The notes under the pieces were generated by a model, which ran no database searches, was not told where the DNA came from, and was given only the letters and a program-made list of their open reading frames with translations. This document shows, piece after piece, positions 1 to 14,600 of a DNA stretch of 64,000 nt. The DNA is from Dipylidium caninum (lineage: Eukaryota; Platyhelminthes; Cestoda; Cyclophyllidea; Dipylidiidae). The stretch is from assembly GCA_017562135.1 (NCBI GenBank), contig QEYB01000323.1, positions 1-64,000 of the forward strand. The letters run 5' to 3'. Within the stretch, counting starts at the first letter, position 1. The number at the start of each line of letters is the position of its first letter. The position numbers and the translations under genes were made by a program.

Positions 1-2235
1 TTACTGTTTAATTCGGCGTACTTCACAGCACGTCCTCGTAGTACGCGCGCGGGCTCATCATCTCCCCCACCTACCCCTATCTACACTTACGTAATTCGCC
101 CACCATCATCCTTTAGTCTTATAAGTCGCCATCTCGCCATCTACGCCACCAAGGCTTGTCTCAATGTAATTCCTTCTTTCCAAAGGTATGCATGCCAACG
201 CGCACATCTCTACACGGCACGCCCATCTGGTGCACAGGCTGACAGCCATCTGCCAGACCAGCATATACTTAGTCACGTCTCAGTCGCAGATCCCTATTGA
301 CCGCTAGGTCGAGCCGTCAACTGCCATGTTTTCAGACTGTCACACTGGCATAGACTACGTACTCCCCCATGCAACTTCAGCCGTTCGCACGTCGTTCCAT
401 TTCCCGGACTCGCAATGTCGCGTCTCAGTAGGCCGGGCGCTCAATCTCCATACCCCATATTTCTCACACATTGCCTCTAACTGCCCAAATCGCATAGACA
501 AAACAAATACTTCAAATTGGCCCCTACACGCATCTTTCCCCAGCCATTCCCATCTGTGCTATGCGTATGAGATCGTAGAATGAGCAGCAACCGGGGCATA
601 GAGGCGCCCCACCCCACCGAACACCATAGCCGCTGTGCCACCGTCGTACTCCAGTTTTCGCGACTCGCAAATGCAGTCACTGCGTGAGTAGGCTTGCGCA
701 TCAATCTCCCCACCCCTTAATACTCCACATTGACCCTCTGCAGACTTCCCAATTGCATAGACAAAATACTTCAAATGTGCGCGCATCTTTCCAAGCCCAT
801 TGTGCCATCAGGAAGCATGCGAGACGTCCGGAACGTCAGCGCCGGGGGACATTGAGCAGAACAAGCGTTGCACGTTGTATCCATTTTCCGACTAACGCAA
901 GTGGTCATGTAGCGGCTGCTCACATCTCCCCACCCTATCCTACGATTGACCTCTCCAAAACTGGAGCGCCAACTTACATAGACAAAATACTTACCGCATC
1001 CTAAATTGGCGCATCCTTCCGAGCACATTCGTGATTGAGACGTTCCTTTACCGAAAGGCACAGCGGGGATGAGCCGAACAAGCGTTTTGCACTGTGTTCC
1101 CATTTCGACTCACAAGTGCATTACGCGGCGCTCGAATCTCCCTCGCCTTATCTCACATGACCTCTCCACTGCCGCCAATGCACATAGGACAACAATACTT
1201 CAAATTGGCGGCGAGTGCTTCCCGCACACTTCTGACATTGAAGGAATCTTCGAAAGCACGACGGGGTACTGAGCCGAAGAATAAGCGCTCTGCACGACTC
1301 CCCGTCGGTTCAGGATTTCGACTCAAAACGCAGTCCTGCCCCGCCGGTCCCGTTAATCCATAGCCCCAGGCGGGAGGCTCGAGTTCTACCCCAGGCACAC
1401 CCCGCTTCGCAGACATACCTCTTCCCACCTCTAATCATCCGCCACATTGGACCATCTTCGTCCCAGCTAGCACCATTGCCTCCATATATGACCAAACACC
1501 CGAGAGCCCTACGCTGTCCCAGAAATGCTGACAAAATGGTATCCAGCCCATCCTGCCTCCAGATCGGCCTATCCTGGAAGGCAGCTGGGGCCTAACTGAG
1601 ATTCCCCTACGCACCCAATACGCCCCGTTGCCCACGTTCGCTCCCATCTCCCCGACGCTCACCAAGTTACCCGCGAGCCCGGGGAGTACTTGCGGGTGGG
1701 CGCGGGGCTCGAGTGGCTGCCCAGGCGCGGCCGTAGTGCTGGCACATATGACCTCCCTCATGCCAATTGCGGGGATAGTGAGGCAAGGAGATACTTTCCA
1801 AATTGGCGCGCATCTTGCAGCGCGACGAGTTCCTGCAGTGGCGGAGAGGTTGGTTGCGGGAGGGCCGACGCGGCTGGGGAGTCGATGAGCATTATGCCGT
1901 ATCCCTCGAGCGTGTGCTCCACTTTCTCGAACTCACCCTAGTGTCCCACTACGCCGACGCTTTCCCCAATGCTCTCCTATACACAACTATCTCACGTTCC
2001 AACCCTGACGGCCCGATAAATCTCATGCATCCAGATCATAACAGACTTATCATTGAGACTCGACCGCCTAGCTCCCGTGTGCCCAAGCTACATTCTGATG
2101 AATTGAGATCTGTCTCGAAGGCAGCGGTATTGATGACCCGAACTAAGCGTTTTGCACAGGGGTGTATCCATTTTCGACTCGCAACGTCTAACAGGTAGTG
2201 GTTCCGGCCGGCCTCCATCAGGCCCTTCAAAATCT
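1..2235 (-). repeat. Degenerate satellite monomers in inverted orientation
   Basis: These are diverged copies of the satellite that fills the next 24 kb, but reverse-complemented. Recurrent landmarks on the plus strand are 'gacaaaatacttcaaat' near 750 and similar strings near 495, 985 and 1,195 (reverse of the monomer's caatttgaag..tttttgcctatgc block), and 'gaacaagcgtt' near 860 and 1,075, with weaker versions near 1,280 and 2,140. Monomer spacing is irregular, about 205-260 bp, because of many insertions. 1-400 and 1,330-1,750 match only weakly. I see no gene here; the short ORFs are scattered and unlike one another. Confidence 0.75.
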
Positions 2236-2250
2236 CTCTCTTTTTGTTCG
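2225..2250. other. Satellite orientation switch (head-to-head junction)
   Basis: Monomers to the left, ending with the reverse-oriented block at 2,100-2,195, are inverted relative to those starting near 2,250 ('ttgttcggctcatcccc' in plus orientation). The junction lies in a short sequence at about 2,200-2,245 that matches neither orientation well. It is either a genuine inversion inside the satellite domain or a fold-back assembly or read artefact. Confidence 0.65.
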
Positions 2251-3720
2251 GCTCATCCCCTCTGCTCTTTCGAACGATCTCAATCAGAAGAATTGTGCTT
2301 GGAAGTAGCTGTGCCAATTTAAAGTTAAGTTATTTGTCTATGCAATTGCGGCAGTGGAGAGGTCAATGGTGAGGATAGACACGAATAGCGTGTGCGGGAT
2401 TTGAGGTGCGCCGCCGTCACTACCACTTGCGAGTCGAAACAGAACACGTGCAACGCTTGTTCGGCTCATCCCCGCTGCCTTCGAACGATCTCATGCACAA
2501 TGGGCTGGAAGATGCGCCAATTTGAAGTATTTTGTCTATGCAATTGGGCAGTGGAGAGGTCAATGTGAGATAGGGTGGGAGATTGAGCGCCGCCTACTAC
2601 CACTTGCGAGTCGAAACCGAACACGTGCAACGCTTGTTCGGCTCATCCCCGCTGCCTTCGAACAATCTCATGCACAATGGGCTGGAAGAATCGGCGCGTT
2701 GGGCGCAATTTGAGTATTTTGGCTAGTGCGCTTTGCAAATTGGGGCGTGGAGAGGTCAAATGTGAGGATAGGTGGGAGCTGGAAGGAAGCCGCACTACAT
2801 CTTGCGAAGAGTAGTTTCTGAGGGACGAAACAGAACACGGTGCAAACGCATTTGTTCTGCTCATCCCGCTGCCTTCGAAACAATCTGATGCACAATGGGA
2901 CATCGAGATCGCAATTGGAGAGTATTTTGTCCTAAATGCAAGATGAAAGTTTGGAGAAGAGGTCAAGATTGAGATAGACGTGGGAATTGAGCGCCGAAAT
3001 ACCATTTGCGCGTCGAAACAGAGACTACTGGCAACGCTTGTTATCCCCGCTCAGTCTACTTCCTTAACGAAGAGGCCGAAGAACGCACATTTTGGGGCTA
3101 TGGCTGTGGGAAAAATGAAGTTTTTGTCTATTCCCATTGGGCTGGGAGTCCAATGTGAGAAAGGGTAGGAAGTTGGAGCGCCGCAGTACTACCACTTGGG
3201 GAGTCGAAATGTAAAACGTAAACCTCTGTTCGGCTCATCAAGCTTTCTATCGACAGATCTCATGCAGAAGGTCCTGGAAGATGCCGGCCCACATTTGGAG
3301 GATATTTTGCCTATGCGATTTGGCAGAAGTGGAGAGGGTCAAGTTGAGAGAGACGTGGGAGACTGGAAGGACCGTACTGCGACGGTATGCAGACGAAATA
3401 GAACATACGTGAACGTCTTGTTCGGCAACTCATTCCCAGTCTGCCTCGAACGATCTGCAGCACCAAATGGCTGAAGATGCGCCCAATTTGGAGGATTTTT
3501 GGTCTATTGCGATTTAGAGTGGAAGAGGTCAAGTGAGATAGAGGTGGGAGATGGAGCGCCGCCCGCTAACCGAATACTTGCGACGTCGGAGACGAATAGC
3601 ACATACAACGCGTTGTTAATGCAAGCTCTACCCATCGAACGAGTGCAGAAGAGGCCTCGAAGATGCGGCAAATTTGGAGGTTATTTTTGCATAATGCGAT
3701 TGAAGAGTGGAAGAGTCAAG
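2250..3720 (+). repeat. Diverged plus-strand satellite monomers (type C)
   Basis: This stretch holds about eight monomers of roughly 178 bp. 'gggctggaagatgcgcc' at about 2,501 recurs in altered form about 179 bp later. The type differs from A and B by motifs such as 'acgtgcaacgcttgttcgg' and 'actaccacttgcgagtcgaa'. Single-base insertions and deletions are frequent, and similarity to type A rises steadily to the right. No gene was recognised. Confidence 0.75.
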
Positions 3721-5600
3721 TGAGGAGAGAGTGAGATAGAATATGCGGTTGAAAAGTAGCACACATACAACTCCTTTTCAACTCATCCAGTCTACCTCGA
3801 ACGATTTGGTTTGCAGAAGGTGCTCGAAGACAATTTGCGAGGTTTTTGAATCGATTTTGAGAGTGGAAGAGGTCAAGTTGAGAGAGAGCGACAATGTGAG
3901 ATAGGGTGGGAAAGAGGACCGAATACTGCGACTTCTGAGGACGAAATAGCACACATACAAACTCTTGTTCAAACTCATCCAGTCTACCCTCGAACGATTT
4001 GGTGCAGAAGGGATGGCGAAGATGCGCCAATTTGGAGGATTTCTGCCTATGCGATTTGAGAGTGGAAGAGGTCAAGTTGAGATAGAGTGGGAGATGGAGG
4101 ACCGAATTACTGCGACGTCTGAGACGAAATAGCACACATACAACTCTTGTTCAACTCATCCAGTCTACCTCGAACGATTTGTGCAGAAGGGCTGGAAGAT
4201 TGCGCCAATTTGGAGGATTTTTGCCTATGCGATTTGAGAGTGGAAGAGGTCAAGTTGAGATAGAGTGGGAGATGGAGGACCGAATACTGCGACTCTGAGA
4301 CGAAATAGCACACATACAATCTGTTCACTCATCCAGTCTACCCTCGAACGATTTGGTGCAGAAGGCTCGAAGATGCGCCAATTGGAGGATTTTTGCCTAT
4401 GCAATTTGAGAGTGGAAGAGGTCATTGAAGTTGAGAGAGAGTGGGAGATGGAGGACCGAATACTGCGACGTCTGAGACGAAATAGCACCATACAACTCTT
4501 GTTCAACTCATCCAGTCTACCCTCGAACGATTTGGTGCAGAAGGGCTGCTCGAAGATGCGCCAATTTGGAGGATTTTTGCCTATGCGATTTGAGAGTGGA
4601 AGAGGTCAAGTTGAGAGAGAGTGGGAGATGGAGGACCGAATACTGCGACGTCTGAGACGAAATAGCACACATACAACTCTTGTTTCAACTCATCCAGTCT
4701 ACCTCGAACGATTTGGTGGCAGAAGGGATGGAAGATGCGCCAATTTGGAGGATTTTTGCCTATGCGATTTGAGAGTGGAAGAGGTCAAGTTGAGATAGAG
4801 TGGGAGATGGAGGACCGAAATACTGCGACAGTCTGAGACGAAATAGCACACATACAACTCTTGTTCAACGTTTCATCCAGTCTACCCTCGAACGATTTTG
4901 GTGCAGAAGGGATGGAAGATGCGCCAATTTGGAGGATTTTTGCCTATGCGATTTGAGAGTGGAAGAGGTCAAGTTGAGATAGAGTGGGAGATGGAGGACC
5001 GAATACTGCGACGTCTGAGACGAAATAGCACACATACAACTCTTTTCAACTCATCCAGTCTACCCTCGAACGATTTGTGCAGAAGGGCTCGAAGATGCGC
5101 CAATTTGGAGGATTTTTGCCAATGCGATTTGAGAGTGGAAGAGGTCAAGTTGAGAGAGAGTGGGAGTGGAGGACCGAATACTGCGAAAACGTCTGAGACG
5201 AAATAGCACACATACAACTTCTTGTTCAACTCATCCAGTCTACCCTCGAACGATTTGGTGCAGAAGGGCTCGGAAGATGCGCCAATTTGGAGGATTTTTG
5301 CCAATGCGATTTGAGAGTGGAAGAGGTCAAGTTGAGAGAGATTGGGAGATGGAGGACCGAATACTGCGACGTCTGAGACGAAATAGCACACATACAACTC
5401 TTGTTCAACTCATCCAGTCTACCCTCGAACGATTTTGGTGCAGAAGGGTCGAAAGATGCGCCAATTTTGGAGGATTTTTGCCTATGCGATTTGAGAGTGG
5501 AAGAGGTCAAGTTGAGAGAGAGTGGGAGATGGAGGACCGAATACTGCGACGTCTGAGACGAAATAGCACACATACAACTCTTGTTCAACTCATCCAGTCT
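3721..5600 (+). repeat. Type A satellite, indel-rich left flank of the array
   Basis: This stretch holds about ten to eleven monomers that are clearly type A but carry one to several single-base indels each, for example doubled or missing bases in 'caactcttgttcaactc' and 'gaagggctcgaagatgc'. Indel density falls towards the right and is nearly zero after about 5,700. The pattern fits either the decaying edge of a satellite array or an unpolished consensus. Confidence 0.85.
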
Positions 5601-8600
5601 ACCCTCGCGATTTGGTGCAGAAGGGCTCGAAGATGCGCCAATTTGGAGGATTTTTGCCTATGCGATTTGAGAGTGGAAGAGGTCAAGTTGAGATAGAGTG
5701 GGAGATGGAGGACCGAATACTGCGACGTCTGAGACGAAATAGCACACATACAACTCTTGTTCAACTCATCCAGTCTACCCTCGAACGATTTGGTGCAGAA
5801 GGGCTCGAAGATGCGCCAATTTGGAGGATTTTTGCCTATGCGATTTGAGAGTGGAAGAGGTCAAGTTGAGATAGAGTGGGAGATGGAGGACCGAATACTG
5901 CGACGTCTGAGACGAAATAGCACACATACAACTCTTGTTCAACTCATCCAGTCTACCCTCGAACGATTTGGTGCAGAAGGGCTCGAAGATGCGCCAATTT
6001 GGAGGATTTTTGCCTATGCGATTTGAGAGTGGAAGAGGTCAAGTTGAGAGAGAGTGGGAGATGGAGGAAATACTGCGACGTCTGAGACGAAATAGCACAC
6101 ATACAACTCTTGTTCAACTCATCCAGTCTACCCTCGAACGATTTGGTGCAGAAGGGATGGAAGATGCGCCAATTTGGAGGATTTTTGCCTATGCGATTTG
6201 AGAGTGGAAGAGGTCAAGTTGAGAGAGTGGGAGATGGAGGACGAATACTGCGACGTCTGAGACGAAATAGCACACATACAACTCTTGTTCAACTCATCCA
6301 GTCTACCCTCGAACGATTTGGTGCAGAAGGGCTCGAAGATGCGCAATTTGGAGGATTTTTGCCTATGCGATTTGAGAGTGGAAGAGGTCAAGTTGAGAGA
6401 GTGGGAGATGGAGGACCGAATACTGCGACGTCTGAGACGAAATAGCACACATACAACTCTTGTTCAACTCATCCAGTCTACCCTCGAACGATTTGGTGCA
6501 GAAGGGCTCGAAGATGCGCCAATTTGGAGGATTTTTGCCTATGCGATTTGAGAGTGGAAGAGGTCAAGTTGAGAGAGAGTGGGAGATGGAGGACCGAATA
6601 CTGCGACGTCTGAGACGAAATAGCACACATACAACTCTTGTTCAACTCATCCAGTCTACCCTCGAACGATTTGGTGCAGAAGGGCTCGAAGATGCGCCAA
6701 TTTGGAGGATTTTTGCCTATGCGATTTGAGAGTGGAAGAGGTCAAGTTGAGAGAGAGTGGGAGATGGAGGACCGAATACTGCGACGTCTGAGACGAAATA
6801 GCACACATACAACTCTTGTTCAACTCATCCAGTCTACCTCGAACGATTTGGTGCAGAAGGGCTCGAAGATGCGCCAATTTGGAGGATTTTTGCCTATGCG
6901 ATTTGAGAGTGGAAGAGGTCAAGTTGAGAGAGAGTGGGAGATGGAGGACCGAATACTGCGACGTCTGAGACGAAATAGCACACATACAACTCTTGTTCAA
7001 CTCATCCAGTCTACCCTCGAACGATTTGGTGCAGAAGGGCTGGAAGATGCGCCAATTTGGAGGATTTTTGCCAATGCGATTTGAGAGTGGAAGAGGTCAA
7101 GTTGAGAGAGAGTGGGAGATGGAGGACCGAATACTGCGACGTCTGAGACGAAATAGCACACATACAACTCTTGTTCAACTCATCCAGTCTACCCTCGAAC
7201 GATTTGGTGCAGAAGGGCTCGAAGATGCGCCAATTTGGAGGATTTTTGCCTATGCGATTTGAGAGTGGAAGAGGTCAAGTTGAGAGAGAGTGGGAGATGG
7301 AGGACCGAATACTGCGACGTCTGAGACGAAATAGCACACATACAACTCTTGTTCAACTCATCCAGTCTACCCTCGAACGATTTGGTGCAGAAGGGCTCGA
7401 AGATGCGCCAATTTGGAGGATTTTTGCCAATGCGATTTGAGAGTGGAAGAGGTCAAGTTGAGAGAGAGTGGGAGATGGAGGACCGAATACTGCGACGTCT
7501 GAGACGAAATAGCACACATACAACTCTTGTTCAACTCATCCAGTCTACCCTCGAACGATTTGGTGCAGAAGGGATCGAAGATGCGCCAATTTGGAGGATT
7601 TTTGCCAATGCGATTTGAGAGTGGAAGAGGTCAAGTTGAGAGAGAGTGGGAGATGGAGGACCGAATACTGCGACGTCTGAGACGAAATAGCACACATACA
7701 ACTCTTGTTCAACTCATCCAGTCTACCCTCGAACGATTTGGTGCAGAAGGGCTCGAAGATGCGCCAATTTGGAGGATTTTTGCCTATGCGATTTGAGAGT
7801 GGAAGAGGTCAAGTTGAGAGAGAGTGGGAGATGGAGGACCGAATACTGCGACGTCTGAGACGAAATAGCACACATACAACTCTTGTTCAACTCATCCAGT
7901 CTACCCTCGAACGATTTGGTGCAGAAGGGCTCGAAGATGCGCCAATTTGGAGGATTTTTGCCTATGCGATTTGAGAGTGGAAGAGGTCAAGTTGAGAGAG
8001 AGTGGGAGATGGAGGACCGAATACTGCGACGTCTGAGACGAAATAGCACACATACAACTCTTGTTCAACTCATCCAGTCTACCCTCGAACGATTTGGTGC
8101 AGAAGGGCTCGAAGATGCGCCAATTTGGAGGATTTTTGCCTATGCGATTTGAGAGTGGAAGAGGTCAAGTTGAGAGAGAGTGGGAGATGGAGGACCGAAT
8201 ACTGCGACGTCTGAGACGAAATAGCACACATACAACTCTTGTTCAACTCATCCAGTCTACCCTCGAACGATTTGGTGCAGAAGGGCTCGAAGATGCGCCA
8301 ATTTGGAGGATTTTTGCCAATGCGATTTGAGAGTGGAAGAGGTCAAGTTGAGAGAGAGTGGGAGATGGAGGACCGAATACTGCGACGTCTGAGACGAAAT
8401 AGCACACATACAACTCTTGTTCAACTCATCCAGTCTACCCTCGAACGATTTGGTGCAGAAGGGATGGAAGATGCGCCAATTTGGAGGATTTTTGCCTATG
8501 CGATTTGAGAGTGGAAGAGGTCAAGTTGAGAGAGAGTGGGAGATGGAGGACCGAATACTGCGACGTCTGAGACGAAATAGCACACATACAACTCTTGTTC

Positions 8601-11600
8601 AACTCATCCAGTCTACCCTCGAACGATTTGGTGCAGAAGGGCTCGAAGATGCGCCAATTTGGAGGATTTTTGCCTATGCGATTTGAGAGTGGAAGAGGTC
8701 AAGTTGAGAGAGAGTGGGAGATGGAGGACCGAATACTGCGACGTCTGAGACGAAATAGCACACATACAACTCTTGTTCAACTCATCCAGTCTACCCTCGA
8801 ACGATTTGGTGCAGAAGGGCTCGAAGATGCGCCAATTTGGAGGATTTTTGCCTATGCGATTTGAGAGTGGAAGAGGTCAAGTTGAGAGAGAGTGGGAGAT
8901 GGAGGACCGAATACTGCGACGTCTGAGACGAAATAGCACACATACAACTCTTGTTCAACTCATCCAGTCTACCCTCGAACGATTTGGTGCAGAAGGGCTC
9001 GAAGATGCGCCAATTTGGAGGATTTTTGCCTATGCGATTTGAGAGTGGAAGAGGTCAAGTTGAGAGAGAGTGGGAGATGGAGGACCGAATACTGCGACGT
9101 CTGAGACGAAATAGCACACATACAACTCTTGTTCAACTCATCCAGTCTACCCTCGAACGATTTGGTGCAGAAGGGCTCGAAGATGCGCCAATTTGGAGGA
9201 TTTTTGCCTATGCGATTTGAGAGTGGAAGAGGTCAAGTTGAGAGAGAGTGGGAGATGGAGGACCGAATACTGCGACGTCTGAGACGAAATAGCACACATA
9301 CAACTCTTGTTCAACTCATCCAGTCTACCCTCGAACGATTTGGTGCAGAAGGGCTCGAAGATGCGCCAATTTGGAGGATTTTTGCCTATGCGATTTGAGA
9401 GTGGAAGAGGTCAAGTTGAGAGAGAGTGGGAGATGGAGGACCGAATACTGCGACGTCTGAGACGAAATAGCACACATACAACTCTTGTTCAACTCATCCA
9501 GTCTACCCTCGAACGATTTGGTGCAGAAGGGGAAGATGCGCCAATTTGGAGGATTTTTGCCTATGCGATTTGAGAGTGGAAGAGGTCAAGTTGAGAGAGA
9601 GTGGGAGATGGAGGACCGAATACTGCGACGTCTGAGACGAAATAGCACACATACAACTCTTGTTCAACTCATCCAGTCTACCCTCGAACGATTTGGTGCA
9701 GAAGGGCTCGAAGATGCGCCAATTTGGAGGATTTTTGCCTATGCGATTTGAGAGTGGAAGAGGTCAAGTTGAGAGAGAGTGGGAGATGGAGGACCGAATA
9801 CTGCGACGTCTGAGACGAAATAGCACACATACAACTCTTGTTCAACTCATCCAGTCTACCCTCGAACGATTTGGTGCAGAAGGGCTCGAAGATGCGCCAA
9901 TTTGGAGGATTTTTGCCTATGCGATTTGAGAGTGGAAGAGGTCAAGTTGAGAGAGAGTGGGAGATGGAGGACCGAATACTGCGACGTCTGAGACGAAATA
10001 GCACACATACAACTCTTGTTCAACTCATCCAGTCTACCCTCGAACGATTTGGTGCAGAAGGGCTCGAAGATGCGCCAATTTGGAGGATTTTTGCCTATGC
10101 GATTTGAGAGTGGAAGAGGTCAAGTTGAGAGAGAGTGGGAGATGGAGGACCGAATACTGCGACGTCTGAGACGAAATAGCACACATACAACTCTTGTTCA
10201 ACTCATCCAGTCTACCCTCGAACGATTTGGTGCAGAAGGGCTCGAAGATGCGCCAATTTGGAGGATTTTTGCCTATGCGATTTGAGAGTGGAAGAGGTCA
10301 AGTTGAGAGAGAGTGGGAGATGGAGGACCGAATACTGCGACGTCTGAGACGAAATAGCACACATACAACTCTTGTTCAACTCATCCAGTCTACCTCGAAC
10401 GATTTGGTGCAGAAGGGCTCGAAGATGCGCCAATTTGGAGGATTTTTGCCTATGCGATTTGAGAGTGGAAGAGGTCAAGTTGAGAGAGAGTGGGAGATGG
10501 AGGACCGAATACTGCGACGTCTGAGACGAAATAGCACACATACAACTCTTGTTCAACTCATCCAGTCTACCCTCGAACGATTTGGTGCAGAAGGGCTCGA
10601 AGATGCGCCAATTTGGAGGATTTTTGCCTATGCGATTTGAGAGTGGAAGAGGTCAAGTTGAGAGAGAGTGGGAGATGGAGGACCGAATACTGCGACGTCT
10701 GAGACGAAATAGCACACATACAACTCTTGTTCAACTCATCCAGTCTACCCTCGAACGATTTGGTGCAGAAGGGCTCGAAGATGCGCCAATTTGGAGGATT
10801 TTTGCCTATGCGATTTGAGAGTGGAAGAGGTCAAGTTGAGAGAGAGTGGGAGATGGAGGACCGAATACTGCGACGTCTGAGACGAAATAGCACACATACA
10901 ACTCTTGTTCAACTCATCCAGTCTACCCTCGAACGATTTGGTGCAGAAGGGCTCGAAGATGCGCCAATTTGGAGGATTTTTGCCTATGCGATTTGAGAGT
11001 GGAAGAGGTCAAGTTGAGATAGAGTGGGAGATGGAGGACCGAATACTGCGACGTCTGAGACGAAATAGCACACATACAACTCTTGTTCAACTCATCCAGT
11101 CTACCCTCGAACGATTTGGTGCAGAAGGGCTCGAAGATGCGCCAATTTGGAGGATTTTTGCCTATGCGATTTGAGAGTGGAAGAGGTCAAGTTGAGAGAG
11201 AGTGGGAGATGGAGGACCGAATACTGCGACGTCTGAGACGAAATAGCACACATACAACTCTTGTTCAACTCATCCAGTCTACCCTCGAACGATTTGGTGC
11301 AGAAGGGCTCGAAGATGCGCCAATTTGGAGGATTTTTGCCTATGCGATTTGAGAGTGGAAGAGGTCAAGTTGAGAGAGAGTGGGAGATGGAGGACCGAAT
11401 ACTGCGACGTCTGAGACGAAATAGCACACATACAACTCTTGTTCAACTCATCCAGTCTACCCTCGAACGATTTGGTGCAGAAGGGCTCGAAGATGCGCCA
11501 ATTTGGAGGATTTTTGCCTATGCGATTTGAGAGTGGAAGAGGTCAAGTTGAGAGAGAGTGGGAGATGGAGGACCGAATACTGCGACGTCTGAGACGAAAT

Positions 11601-14600
11601 AGCACACATACAACTCTTGTTCAACTCATCCAGTCTACCCTCGAACGATTTGGTGCAGAAGGGCTCGAAGATGCGCCAATTTGGAGGATTTTTGCCTATG
11701 CGATTTGAGAGTGGAAGAGGTCAAGTTGAGAGAGAGTGGGAGATGGAGGACCGAATACTGCGACGTCTGAGACGAAATAGCACACATACAACTCTTGTTC
11801 AACTCATCCAGTCTACCCTCGAACGATTTGGTGCAGAAGGGCTCGAAGATGCGCCAATTTGGAGGATTTTTGCCTATGCGATTTGAGAGTGGAAGAGGTC
11901 AAGTTGAGAGAGAGTGGGAGATGGAGGACCGAATACTGCGACGTCTGAGACGAAATAGCACACATACAACTCTTGTTCAACTCATCCAGTCTACCCTCGA
12001 ACGATTTGGTGCAGAAGGGCTCGAAGATGCGCCAATTTGGAGGATTTTTGCCTATGCGATTTGAGAGTGGAAGAGGTCAAGTTGAGAGAGAGTGGGAGAT
12101 GGAGGACCGAATACTGCGACGTCTGAGACGAAATAGCACACATACAACTCTTGTTCAACTCATCCAGTCTACCCTCGAACGATTTGGTGCAGAAGGGCTC
12201 GAAGATGCGCCAATTTGGAGGATTTTTGCCTATGCGATTTGAGAGTGGAAGAGGTCAAGTTGAGAGAGAGTGGGAGATGGAGGACCGAATACTGCGACGT
12301 CTGAGACGAAATAGCACACATACAACTCTTGTTCAACTCATCCAGTCTACCCTCGAACGATTTGGTGCAGAAGGGCTCGAAGATGCGCCAATTTGGAGGA
12401 TTTTTGCCTATGCGATTTGAGAGTGGAAGAGGTCAAGTTGAGAGAGAGTGGGAGATGGAGGACCGAATACTGCGACGTCTGAGACGAAATAGCACACATA
12501 CAACTCTTGTTCAACTCATCCAGTCTACCCTCGAACGATTTGGTGCAGAAGGGCTCGAAGATGCGCCAATTTGGAGGATTTTTGCCTATGCGATTTGAGA
12601 GTGGAAGAGGTCAAGTTGAGAGAGAGTGGGAGATGGAGGACCGAATACTGCGACGTCTGAGACGAAATAGCACACATACAACTCTTGTTCAACTCATCCA
12701 GTCTACCCTCGAACGATTTGGTGCAGAAGGGCTCGAAGATGCGCCAATTTGGAGGATTTTTGCCTATGCGATTTGAGAGTGGAAGAGGTCAAGTTGAGAG
12801 AGAGTGGGAGATGGAGGACCGAATACTGCGACGTCTGAGACGAAATAGCACACATACAACTCTTGTTCAACTCATCCAGTCTACCCTCGAACGATTTGGT
12901 GCAGAAGGGCTCGAAGATGCGCCAATTTGGAGGATTTTTGCCTATGCGATTTGAGAGTGGAAGAGGTCAAGTTGAGAGAGAGTGGGAGATGGAGGACCGA
13001 ATACTGCGACGTCTGAGACGAAATAGCACACATACAACTCTTGTTCAACTCATCCAGTCTACCCTCGAACGATTTGGTGCAGAAGGGCTCGAAGATGCGC
13101 CAATTTGGAGGATTTTTGCCTATGCGATTTGAGAGTGGAAGAGGTCAAGTTGAGAGAGAGTGGGAGATGGAGGACCGAATACTGCGACGTCTGAGACGAA
13201 ATAGCACACATACAACTCTTGTTCAACTCATCCAGTCTACCCTCGAACGATTTGGTGCAGAAGGGCTCGAAGATGCGCCAATTTGGAGGATTTTTGCCTA
13301 TGCGATTTGAGAGTGGAAGAGGTCAAGTTGAGAGAGAGTGGGAGATGGAGGACCGAATACTGCGACGTCTGAGACGAAATAGCACACATACAACTCTTGT
13401 TCAACTCATCCAGTCTACCCTCGAACGATTTGGTGCAGAAGGGCTCGAAGATGCGCCAATTTGGAGGATTTTTGCCTATGCGATTTGAGAGTGGAAGAGG
13501 TCAAGTTGAGAGAGAGTGGGAGATGGAGGACCGAATACTGCGACGTCTGAGACGAAATAGCACACATACAACTCTTGTTCAACTCATCCAGTCTACCCTC
13601 GAACGATTTGGTGCAGAAGGGCTCGAAGATGCGCCAATTTGGAGGATTTTTGCCTATGCGATTTGAGAGTGGAAGAGGTCAAGTTGAGAGAGTGGGAGAT
13701 GGAGGACCGAATACTGCGACGTCTGAGACGAAATAGCACACATACAACTCTTGTTCAACTCATCCAGTCTACCCTCGAACGATTTGGTGCAGAAGGGCTC
13801 GAAGATGCGCCAATTTGGAGGATTTTTGCCTATGCGATTTGAGAGTGGAAGAGGTCAAGTTGAGAGAGAGTGGGAGATGGAGGACCGAATACTGCGACGT
13901 CTGAGACGAAATAGCACACATACAACTCTTGTTCAACTCATCCAGTCTACCCTCGAACGATTTGGTGCAGAAGGGCTCGAAGATGCGCCAATTTGGAGGA
14001 TTTTTGCCTATGCGATTTGAGAGTGGAAGAGGTCAAGTTGAGAGAGAGTGGGAGATGGAGGACCGAATACTGCGACGTCTGAGACGAAATAGCACACATA
14101 CAACTCTTGTTCAACTCATCCAGTCTACCCTCGAACGATTTGGTGCAGAAGGGCTCGAAGATGCGCCAATTTGGAGGATTTTTGCCTATGCGATTTGAGA
14201 GTGGAAGAGGTCAAGTTGAGAGAGAGTGGGAGATGGAGGACCGAATACTGCGACGTCTGAGACGAAATAGCACACATACAACTCTTGTTCAACTCATCCA
14301 GTCTACCCTCGAACGATTTGGTGCAGAAGGGCTCGAAGATGCGCCAATTTGGAGGATTTTTGCCTATGCGATTTGAGAGTGGAAGAGGTCAAGTTGAGAG
14401 AGAGTGGGAGATGGAGGACCGAATACTGCGACGTCTGAGACGAAATAGCACACATACAACTCTTGTTCAACTCATCCAGTCTACCCTCGAACGATTTGGT
14501 GCAGAAGGGCTGGAAGATGCGCCAATTTGGAGGATTTTTGCCTATGCGATTTGAGAGTGGAAGAGGTCAAGTTGAGAGAGAGTGGGAGATGGAGGACCGA

